A stretch of DNA of 6,186 nucleotides from an uncultured Ruminococcus sp. Its GTDB lineage: Bacteria > Bacillota > Clostridia > Oscillospirales > Ruminococcaceae. Numbering within the stretch: position 1 is the stretch's first letter; each line of letters starts with the position of its first letter. The DNA lies in the NCBI GenBank assembly GCA_947176685.1, contig CAMWRL010000110.1, positions 1 to 6,186 on the forward strand, read 5' to 3'. The notes under the pieces were generated by a model that was not told the origin of the DNA, made no database searches, and worked only from the letters and a program-made list of their open reading frames with translations. Positions 1 through 4,827 of the stretch are shown in pieces. Made by a program: the position numbers and the translations under genes.

Positions 1-1261
1 CTGCGGGATCATTAATTTTGAATCCCAGAATTAGTTTCCGAGGAGATTTAATATAAGTTACACCATAGGGGATTGATATTGACTCCAAACTACTGCAATA
101 GTTAAATGCACTGCCACCAATAAATGTTACACTGTCGGGAATATTTATAGAAATTAAATCACTGCAACCTTGAAATGCACCTCTTCCGATACTTGTAACG
201 CTGTCCGGAAGTATTACTGATTTTAAACCGCCTTCATGGTCATTAACTGTACTTTCTTTATAATTGGCAGAGCTTTCTGGAATACATACTTCGTCTCGTA
301 AATGACGGCAACCTAAAAATGCATAATTCCCGATATATTTTACACCATAAGGAATTTCTACCGATGTTAAACTGTAACAATCTTCAAATGCCTGATTTTC
401 AATACTTATTACACTACTTGGAATTGTTACTGATGTTAAATTAATGCAACAGTCAAATGCACAAATTCCGATACTGGTCACGCCGTCAGGAATAACTACT
501 GATTTTATATCATGGCAATAAACAAATGCCCAATTGCCGATAGTTGTTACACCGTCGGGAATAACCACATCACCGGAGCAGGTTGTACCATCAATCAGAA
601 TGCCATTTACAATAACAAATGGATTTTCAGCTTGTTTTGCTTCAAGCCAGGGAGTATTATCAAATGCATTACTTTCGATACTTGTTACACTATCGGGAAT
701 TGTTACAGATGTTAAACTACTGCAGCCGGCAAATGCAAAGTCATTGATATTTGTTACACTGTCCGGAATGGTTACAGATGTTAAACCATTGCAATCGGCA
801 AATATATGCCCTCCGATACTTGTTATACTGTCGGGAATTTCTATTGATGTCAGACCACTGCAACCATAAAATGCCTGCCCCTCGATACTTGTTACACTGT
901 CCGGAATGGTTACAGACATCAGACTACTGCAACCTGAAAATGCCTTTAATCTGATATTTGTTACACTATCGGGAATGGTGACAGATTTTAAACCTTCACA
1001 ATTTTTAAATGCATTTTCTCCGATACTTGTTACCGGCACTCCCTCTATCTCGGACGGAATAACAACCTCTGTTGCCGATTCGTCACAACCGGAAATCTCG
1101 ATATAATCCCCACAGTTTATGTATGTAATCTGTTCATACGTACCCTCTGCACTTGCTGTGATTACGGAATTATTCTCCGCAACCGCATTGACATACGGCA
1201 CACCAAAACCCATAACGCAGACCGCCATAATGCTGGCAATAATTCTGTTGTGCTTTTTCAT
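1..1261 (-). CDS. Secreted BspA-like leucine-rich repeat protein (C-terminus beyond window)
   Basis: The frame stays open from ATG at 1261 to the left edge, giving 420 residues without a stop, so the C-terminus is missing. The start is supported by GGGAGA at 1276-1271, 9 nt upstream, and a consensus promoter. Residues 1-26 look like a Sec signal peptide: K2-K3 and R6, a hydrophobic core at about 7-24, and possible cleavage after V-N-A (26) or A-S-A (38). There is no lipobox. After a short N-terminal cap (about 39-75) come about 13 repeats of 23 residues with consensus VTSIG-x2-AF-x-GC-x2-L-x-SVTIPDS, typical of the LRR_5/BspA family. Unit 6 is expanded to 46 residues by an N-T-P-W-L-E-A-K insertion ending in IPDG, and unit 10 to 48 residues. 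Family members are surface or secreted proteins often linked to adhesion or protein binding; the ligand here is unknown. Anchoring or dockerin domains, if any, would lie outside the window. Confidence 0.93.
   Translation of the reverse strand, partial: MKKHNRIIASIMAVCVMGFGVPYVNAVAENNSVITASAEGTYEQITYINCGDYIEISGCDESATEVVIPSEIEGVPVTSIGENAFKNCEGLKSVTIPDSVTNIRLKAFSGCSSLMSVTIPDSVTSIEGQAFYGCSGLTSIEIPDSITSIGGHIFADCNGLTSVTIPDSVTNINDFAFAGCSSLTSVTIPDSVTSIESNAFDNTPWLEAKQAENPFVIVNGILIDGTTCSGDVVIPDGVTTIGNWAFVYCHDIKSVVIPDGVTSIGICAFDCCINLTSVTIPSSVISIENQAFEDCYSLTSVEIPYGVKYIGNYAFLGCRHLRDEVCIPESSANYKESTVNDHEGGLKSVILPDSVTSIGRGAFQGCSDLISINIPDSVTFIGGSAFNYCSSLESISIPYGVTYIKSPRKLILGFKINDPA
57..1036 (-). repeat. 69-bp tandem repeats encoding LRR units
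   Basis: The GTTACACTGTC-like segment (plus-strand reading) recurs at 57, 126, 195, 339, 408, 477, 546, 684, 753, 822, 891, 960 and 1029. Spacings are 69 bp except 195-339 (144 bp) and 546-684 (138 bp), where coding insertions enlarge a unit. All spacings are multiples of three, so the repeat stays in the minus-strand coding frame. Units 753 and 891 are nearly identical over more than 20 bp, which suggests recent unit duplication or gene conversion. The plus-strand open frames across 512-1106 are by-products of this periodicity. Confidence 0.9.
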
Positions 1262-1294
1262 AAAAAATCATCTCCCAAAAAATATTATATAGTC

Positions 1295-1323
1295 ATTATA
1301 ACACAAATTATATTATATGTCAA
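1295..1323 (-). promoter_or_regulatory. Consensus sigma-A promoter of the LRR gene
   Basis: Read on the minus strand, TTGACA (1323-1318) is followed by a 17-bp spacer and TATAAT (1300-1295). Both hexamers match consensus exactly. Transcription should begin near 1288, giving a 5' leader of about 27 nt before the ATG at 1261. Confidence 0.85.
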
Positions 1324-1397
1324 TAGTATATGGAAATTTTTAAAAAAATGAAAAATAAAAATATATACTGCTATGTTAAAAAAATATCACAGACCTA

Positions 1398-1426
1398 TTG
1401 ACAGGTTGACAGAAATTGTATATAAT
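1398..1426 (+). promoter_or_regulatory. Consensus sigma-A promoter of pckG with doubled -35
   Basis: TTGACA at 1398-1403, a 17-bp spacer and TATAAT at 1421-1426 form an exact consensus promoter. A second TTGACA at 1406-1411 creates an 8-bp direct repeat (TTGACAGG/TTGACAGA) inside the spacer. It is only 9 bp from the -10, so it cannot act as a -35 for it. Transcription probably starts near 1433. Confidence 0.85.
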
Positions 1427-1435
1427 AGTATTAGA

Positions 1436-1513
1436 GAAACGATTGACTTTTTCAGACGTTTCGTATACATAGACGCAAAAATCGTCCGTGTATCATTAAA
1501 AATATTAATTTTT
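1436..1513 (+). promoter_or_regulatory. Structured 5' leader of pckG with three consecutive hairpins
   Basis: The predicted leader of about 98 nt can form three hairpins. Hairpin 1 pairs GAAACG (1436-1441) with CGTTTC (1457-1462). Hairpin 2 is an 11-pair stem, 1465-1475 with 1483-1493, with one G-U and one mismatch and a 7-nt A-rich loop. Hairpin 3 is an all-A/T stem, AAAAAT (1498-1503) with ATTTTT (1508-1513), ending just before AGGAGG at 1515-1520. No riboswitch family or cre site is recognised. The structures may affect mRNA stability or ribosome access; that role is inferred. Confidence 0.4.
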
Positions 1514-1530
1514 CAGGAGGTACAACTGCG

Positions 1531-3333
1531 ATGTCACTGACAAACAATCAGAATGTTATCAAGTGGGTTGATGAGATGATTGCTCTCTGTAAACCCGAAA
1601 ATGTTGTGTGGATTGACGGCTCTGAGGAACAGCTCAACGCACTCAGAAAGGAAGCTATCGAAACAGGCGAAATGATTGAACTCAATCAGGAAAAACTTCC
1701 CGGCTGTCTCTATCACAGAACCAACCCCAATGACGTTGCCCGTGTTGAGGACAGAACTTTCATCTGTACAAGAAACAAGGAAGATGCAGGTCCTACAAAC
1801 AACTGGTGCGACCCTCAGGAAATGTATGCAAAGCTCTCCAAGCTCTATGACGGAGTTATGCAGGGCAGAACTATGTATGTTATCCCCTACTCAATGGGTC
1901 CTATCGGCTCACCTCTCGCTAAGGTAGGCGTTGAAGTTACTGACTCTATCTATGTTGTTCTCAACATGAACATCATGACAAGAATGGGTGCTGACGCTTT
2001 CAAGAATCTCGGCGACGTTTCCAATGACTTTGTAAGAGGTCTCCACTCCAAGGCTGACGTTAATCCCGAAGAAAGATATATCGTACAGTTCCCAGAAGAC
2101 AACACTATCTGGTCTATCAACTCCGCTTACGGCGGAAACGTTCTCCTCGGCAAAAAGTGCTTTGCACTCCGTATTGCATCATTCCAGGGCAAGAACGAAG
2201 GCTGGATGGCTGAACATATGCTTATTCTCGGCGTTAAGAAGCCTGACGGCGAAATCAAGTACATCACAGCTGCATTCCCGTCTGCCTGCGGCAAAACCAA
2301 CCTTGCTATGCTCATTCCTCCGGAGGGCTACAAGAAAGACGGCTATGAAGTATTCACAGTCGGCGACGACATCGCTTGGATGAAGCCCGGCGAGGACGGC
2401 AGACTTTACGCAATCAATCCGGAAAATGGTTTCTTTGGCGTTGCTCCCGGAACTAACGAAAAGTCCAACCCCAACGCTCTCCACTGCACAATGAAAGATA
2501 CTATCTTCACAAACGTTGCTCTCAACAACGACGATATGACAGTTTGGTGGGAAAAACTCGACAAGAATCCGCCTGTAAACGCTACAGAGTGGAAAGGTGC
2601 TAAGGTAAACGGCGTTGAGTACACAGCAGAGGGCAACACCCTTGCTCACCCGAACTCACGTTTTACTGCTCCGGCTACAAACTGCCCGTGCATTTCTTCT
2701 GAATTTAATAATCCGGCAGGCGTTCCGATTTCCGCTATTATCTTCGGCGGCAGACGTGCTTCCACAACTCCGCTTGTATATCAGTCATTTGACTGGACAC
2801 ACGGTACTTATATGGGTTCAGCTGTTTCTTCTGAAACAACTGCTGCTGCTACAGGTGCTGTAGGCGTACTCCGTCACGACCCGATGGCTATGAAGCCGTT
2901 CATTGGTTACAACGTTGGCGATTACTGGGCTCACTGGCTCGAAATGGGCGAAAAGCTCGGCGACAAAGCTCCTAAGATTTTCAACGTTAACTGGTTCAAG
3001 CAGGACGAAAACGGTAACTTCATCTGGCCTGGTTTCGGCGACAATATGCGTGTTCTCGACTGGATTATCAAGAGATGTGAAGGCACTGTTGATGCTGAAG
3101 AAACTGCTATCGGTTATCTTCCTAAGAAGGGCGATATTAACGTTGAGGGTATTGAGGACGAAGTAACTCCCGAAGTTATGGATAAGCTCCTTGCCGTTGA
3201 CAAGGAACTCTGGACTAAGGAAATCGCTGAAATGCGCAGATATTACAACGACGACATCGCTGCTAAGGGCGGTAAAGTTCCGGATGCTCTCTATGCTGAA
3301 CTCGACAAGATTGAAGCAAGACTTAACAAGTAA
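1531..3333 (+). CDS. pckG: Phosphoenolpyruvate carboxykinase (GTP), EC 4.1.1.32
   Basis: This cytosolic enzyme interconverts oxaloacetate + GTP with phosphoenolpyruvate + CO2 + GDP. It serves gluconeogenesis or, run in reverse in succinate-forming anaerobes, CO2 fixation. At 600 residues it matches the GTP class, not the roughly 530-residue ATP class. Visible motifs: substrate-binding R63 in the R-T-N-P-N-D-V-A-R stretch; FVRGLH at 167-172; YGGN at 200-203 followed by K208-K209; metal-ligand H229; the GTP-class P-loop SACGKTN at 251-257 with the hallmark Cys253; kinase-2 GDD at 278-280; FGGRR at 405-409. K209, H229 and Cys253 keep the same spacing as human PEPCK K244, H264 and C288. AGGAGG at 1515-1520 lies 10 nt before the ATG. 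Codon use is biased to CTC, AAG and GGC compared with the flanking genes, which suggests high expression. The gene is monocistronic, with its own promoter and terminator. Confidence 0.97.
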   Translation: MSLTNNQNVIKWVDEMIALCKPENVVWIDGSEEQLNALRKEAIETGEMIELNQEKLPGCLYHRTNPNDVARVEDRTFICTRNKEDAGPTNNWCDPQEMYAKLSKLYDGVMQGRTMYVIPYSMGPIGSPLAKVGVEVTDSIYVVLNMNIMTRMGADAFKNLGDVSNDFVRGLHSKADVNPEERYIVQFPEDNTIWSINSAYGGNVLLGKKCFALRIASFQGKNEGWMAEHMLILGVKKPDGEIKYITAAFPSACGKTNLAMLIPPEGYKKDGYEVFTVGDDIAWMKPGEDGRLYAINPENGFFGVAPGTNEKSNPNALHCTMKDTIFTNVALNNDDMTVWWEKLDKNPPVNATEWKGAKVNGVEYTAEGNTLAHPNSRFTAPATNCPCISSEFNNPAGVPISAIIFGGRRASTTPLVYQSFDWTHGTYMGSAVSSETTAAATGAVGVLRHDPMAMKPFIGYNVGDYWAHWLEMGEKLGDKAPKIFNVNWFKQDENGNFIWPGFGDNMRVLDWIIKRCEGTVDAEETAIGYLPKKGDINVEGIEDEVTPEVMDKLLAVDKELWTKEIAEMRRYYNDDIAAKGGKVPDALYAELDKIEARLNK

Positions 3334-3386
3334 TTCTTTACAAGTAAAAAGTTTCTCTTTAGAGCGATACTCATAAAGAAAATTAA

Positions 3387-3431
3387 GCCATAGTACTTTT
3401 GGTTTTAAGTCGGAAGTGCTATGGCGTTTCT
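3387..3431 (+). terminator. Terminator hairpin after pckG
   Basis: GCCATAGTACTT (3387-3398) pairs with AAGTGCTATGGC (3414-3425), a 12-bp stem with one G-U pair and a 15-nt loop. The following GTTTCTAT is only a weak U-tract, so termination may be incomplete, but the stem is strong and lies 53 nt after the stop codon. The next promoter starts 7 bp beyond the stem. Confidence 0.7.
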
Positions 3432-3432
3432 A

Positions 3433-3461
3433 TTGACAAAACAATTTCTTTGATGTATAAT
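3433..3461 (+). promoter_or_regulatory. Consensus sigma-A promoter of the SUKH gene
   Basis: TTGACA at 3433-3438, a 17-bp spacer and TATAAT at 3456-3461 match consensus exactly. The start point should fall near 3468, at the AT palindrome of 3469-3482. That leaves a leader of about 45 nt before the ATG at 3513. Confidence 0.85.
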
Positions 3462-3468
3462 ATTAATA

Positions 3469-3482
3469 TAAATCAGAATTTA
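3469..3482. repeat. 14-bp AT palindrome at the SUKH transcript 5' end
   Basis: TAAATCAGAATTTA has 5-bp arms (TAAAT/ATTTA) around CAGA. It is the exact reverse complement of TAAATTCTGATTTA at 3987-4000, at the stop codon of the same gene, and at 4647-4660. It lies 7 bp after the -10, so it forms the predicted first bases of the mRNA. It could be an operator or an mRNA pairing site; chance is possible in AT-rich DNA. Confidence 0.5.
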
Positions 3483-3512
3483 TCAGAAAATTGAATAAGG
3501 AGAACAAGTCTT

Positions 3513-3989
3513 ATGAATGAAGAAATTTTTGAATGGTATGACAGCTTTTTGAAGCTGTGTAAGGTTTTGGAAGCACTTGGGTGTTCGTATCAATTTGAAG
3601 AACCTGCTACAGAAGAAGAAATTACAGAATTTGAGCAAAAAACAGGATTTACACTTCCGGACGACTACAAAGAATGGCTGAAACTCACAAAATATGCCTA
3701 TATGAAAAATTACGATTTCAACATTTATATGCCGAATGAAGTCTGGGACAGCGAAGACGGCTATAAAATGACTCAAATTGGAAATATAGGCATTTCTACG
3801 AGAGACTATTTTATTAATGCAGAAAATGGCAAGCCCTTTGTTTATGATGACTTTGAGCAGGAAATCGTTGAGTTTGATTCTTTTGACGATATGTTTTGTG
3901 ATATGTACTATGAACTTGAATCATACGCTGATAATTATTTCCACGAAAAATGGCTGACTATTTACGATGAAATGTTTCCGGAAAACTAA
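3513..3989 (+). CDS. SMI1/KNR4 (SUKH) family protein
   Basis: This is a 158-residue, strongly acidic, soluble protein with no signal peptide or membrane segment. After an N-terminal helix (about 5-22) it carries the typical SUKH opening: P31, then a T-E-E-E-I-T-E-F-E helix (33-41), GF-x-LP at 45-49 and D-D-Y-K-E-W-L at 50-56. An acidic beta-rich half follows, then a C-terminal helix ending near H-E-K-W (144-147). The superfamily contains many immunity proteins that bind and neutralise polymorphic or contact-dependent toxins, plus yeast Smi1/Knr4 regulators. No toxin gene is visible here, so this is either an orphan immunity gene or a housekeeping SUKH member. AAGGAG at 3497-3502 is 10 nt before the ATG. 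The stop codon lies inside the first copy of the duplicated 67-bp terminator segment. Family assignment is good; the specific target is unknown. Confidence 0.82.
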   Translation: MNEEIFEWYDSFLKLCKVLEALGCSYQFEEPATEEEITEFEQKTGFTLPDDYKEWLKLTKYAYMKNYDFNIYMPNEVWDSEDGYKMTQIGNIGISTRDYFINAENGKPFVYDDFEQEIVEFDSFDDMFCDMYYELESYADNYFHEKWLTIYDEMFPEN

Positions 3990-4053
3990 ATTCTGATTTA
4001 TGCAAGTAATACAATATTAAAAACAAGCCCGAAAGTATTAAATTGCTTTTGGG
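3987..4053 (+). repeat. 67-bp direct repeat, copy A (terminator segment)
   Basis: This copy matches 4647-4713 at 64 of 67 positions. Differences are at 4018 (T/A), 4024 (C/A) and 4050 (T/C), and the offset is exactly 660 bp with no indels. It begins with the TAA stop of the SUKH gene and ends in the right arm of a hairpin. Similarity stops abruptly after GGG, where this copy continues into a T-tract. Confidence 0.95.
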
Positions 4054-4061
4054 AGTTTTTT
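4027..4061 (+). terminator. Rho-independent terminator of the SUKH gene
   Basis: The arms CCCGAAAG (4028-4035) and CTTTTGGG (4046-4053) form an 8-bp stem with one G-U pair and a 10-nt loop. The outer G4027/A4054 pair has been lost relative to copy B. TTTTTT at 4056-4061 provides a proper U-tract for plus-strand transcription. Confidence 0.8.
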
Positions 4062-4063
4062 AT

Positions 4064-4092
4064 TTGACATATTATTGTGGTTATGATATAAT
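4064..4092 (+). promoter_or_regulatory. Consensus extended -10 promoter of the 167-aa gene
   Basis: TTGACA at 4064-4069, a 17-bp spacer and TATAAT at 4087-4092 are exact consensus. TGA at 4084-4086 adds an extended -10 TGn. The -35 begins 2 bp after the T-tract of the preceding terminator. This is the strongest-looking promoter in the window, and its presence shows that the open frame running upstream to 4043 is not translated. Confidence 0.87.
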
Positions 4093-4103
4093 TTTCAGTA
4101 AGA

Positions 4104-4117
4104 TAAATTTCAATTTA
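4104..4117. repeat. AT palindrome next to the ribosome binding site
   Basis: TAAATTTCAATTTA has the same TAAAT-N4-ATTTA form as 3469-3482 and 3987-4000, with TTCA in the centre. Its last A begins the AAAGGAGG ribosome binding site (4117-4124), so a hairpin here would abut that site. A regulatory role is inferred only from position and recurrence. Confidence 0.4.
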
Positions 4118-4132
4118 AAGGAGGAAATGAAT

Positions 4133-4636
4133 ATGGCTTCAACAGCGGAAATAGTTCGGAATAATAAGACCAAAATGAGTACTGCTGAACGTGTAAGAGA
4201 ATTTTTTGAGATTATTCATCCGCTTGGATTTGATGCTTGTGAGGAAAGCGACAGTGCAATATATATGAAACCGAATGGTAATAACGAAAAAGGTGTTCGG
4301 GTATGGGTAGACCAAAAGGATTATCCCATTTTTACGATTAACGGAGAGGAATACTATCGTGAAGTGTTTTTTGATTTTATCTGGGATGATGAAAGACACG
4401 GGATAGAAAGTATGAATTCGGATATGATTCTTGCCATCACCGCAGAGTATATGAAAAAGTATCCCGACGCTTTATTCAATTATGAATGGAGCAGCGATGA
4501 ATCACCTTTTTTTGATAAGCGTGATATTGAAACAATAATATCACAGCCGTTTCAGCCTGGCTGGTACTATCTTTTTAGGTCGCACCTTCACGTAAAAGCT
4601 TTAGACCAGTATCATGACAAATGGATTTTAGAATAG
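4133..4636 (+). CDS. Uncharacterised 167-aa acidic protein, possibly immunity-like
   Basis: I do not recognise this family. The ATG at 4133 is chosen because AAAGGAGG (4117-4124) lies 8 nt before it. The ATG at 4127 is only 2 nt from that site, and the one at 4043 precedes the promoter. The product looks soluble and acidic, with no signal peptide or membrane span. Visible elements: a near-repeated N-terminus (S-T-A-E-I-V-R at 3-9, S-T-A-E-R-V-R at 16-22); an amphipathic helix (about 16-30); alternating strands at about 41-82; a W-D-D-E-R-H-G turn at 84-90; a helix at 97-110; an aromatic C-terminal part with G-W-Y-Y at 143-146; and Y-H-D-K-W at 160-164. Met15 could be an alternative start but lacks a good ribosome binding site. 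The gene is flanked by the duplicated terminator segment and follows a SUKH gene, so an accessory or immunity role is possible but unproven. Confidence 0.85.
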   Translation: MASTAEIVRNNKTKMSTAERVREFFEIIHPLGFDACEESDSAIYMKPNGNNEKGVRVWVDQKDYPIFTINGEEYYREVFFDFIWDDERHGIESMNSDMILAITAEYMKKYPDALFNYEWSSDESPFFDKRDIETIISQPFQPGWYYLFRSHLHVKALDQYHDKWILE

Positions 4637-4646
4637 TAACTTCCAG

Positions 4647-4713
4647 TAAATTCTGATTTATGCAAGTAATACAATATAAAAAAAAAGCCCGAAAGTATTA
4701 AATTGCTTTCGGG
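4647..4713 (+). repeat. 67-bp direct repeat, copy B (terminator segment)
   Basis: Second copy of the segment at 3987-4053. It starts with the same TAA, here 10 nt after the TAG stop of the 167-aa gene and out of use as its stop. It retains the left palindrome TAAATTCTGATTTA (4647-4660) and the whole left hairpin arm. The 660-bp unit between the copies contains one promoter, one ribosome binding site, one gene and one terminator. Confidence 0.95.
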
Positions 4714-4715
4714 CT
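4686..4715. terminator. Terminator hairpin after the 167-aa gene, possibly bidirectional
   Basis: AGCCCGAAAG (4686-4695) pairs perfectly with CTTTCGGGCT (4706-4715), a 10-bp stem with a 10-nt loop. On the plus strand the following ATACTTCTTT is a poor U-tract. On the minus strand the stem is followed by the complement of the A-run at 4678-4686, an excellent T-tract. The hairpin may therefore stop transcription from either side, more efficiently on the minus strand. Confidence 0.75.
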
Positions 4716-4751
4716 ATACTTCTTTATGTGCGCCGAACTTTCGTTTTTTAT

Positions 4752-4792
4752 TTGCAAATCCGCTTGCATTATTCCGTATAATATGGTAGAAT
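4752..4792 (+). promoter_or_regulatory. Promoter region of the CNNM/CorC-type gene
   Basis: Two overlapping promoters are possible. One is TTGCAT (4764-4769), 17 bp, TAGAAT (4787-4792), with TGG just before the -10 as an extended element. The other is TTGCAA (4752-4757), 19 bp, TATAAT (4777-4782). The double -10 block from 4777 to 4794 nearly repeats the one at 6169-6186. The ATG at 4783 lies inside the -10 region, supporting 4828 as the true start. Confidence 0.6.
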
Positions 4793-4827
4793 ATAGTTTA
4801 CAACATTTATATAAGAAAGGTTTAATT

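Noticed and set aside
57..1036. Regular repeats considered as a CRISPR array
   Set aside because: The period is a multiple of three, the whole array is coding, and there are no unique spacers between constant short repeats.
512..1106. Plus-strand open frames rich in repeated L-S-G-M-V-T-D
   Set aside because: They are antisense shadows of the LRR repeats, with no promoter or ribosome binding site; the minus-strand frame explains the periodicity.
1406..1411. Second TTGACA as an alternative -35 for pckG
   Set aside because: It is only 9 bp from the TATAAT at 1421, and no other -10 at proper spacing was seen.
1433..1448. Possible catabolite (cre) operator near the pckG start site
   Set aside because: The bases around the central CG do not match the cre consensus at the outer positions.
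2179..2649. 156-residue minus-strand open frame inside pckG
   Set aside because: It is opposite a strongly conserved enzyme with biased codon use, and no minus-strand ribosome binding site or promoter was seen. It arises from the codon bias.
4043..4132. Longer version of the 167-aa gene starting at 4043
   Set aside because: This start lies inside the preceding terminator and upstream of the consensus promoter at 4064-4092, and it has no ribosome binding site. The AAAGGAGG-associated ATG at 4133 is far better.
3987..4713. 67-bp repeats considered as integron attC sites or transposon ends
   Set aside because: No GTTRRRY/RYYYAAC core pairs, no integrase or transposase, and no target-site duplication are visible; the segment is mainly a terminator.
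4726..4827. Longer version of the CNNM-type gene starting at 4726 or 4783
   Set aside because: The first ATG is upstream of the promoter and the second overlaps the -10. Neither has a ribosome binding site, and family members start just before the first membrane helix.
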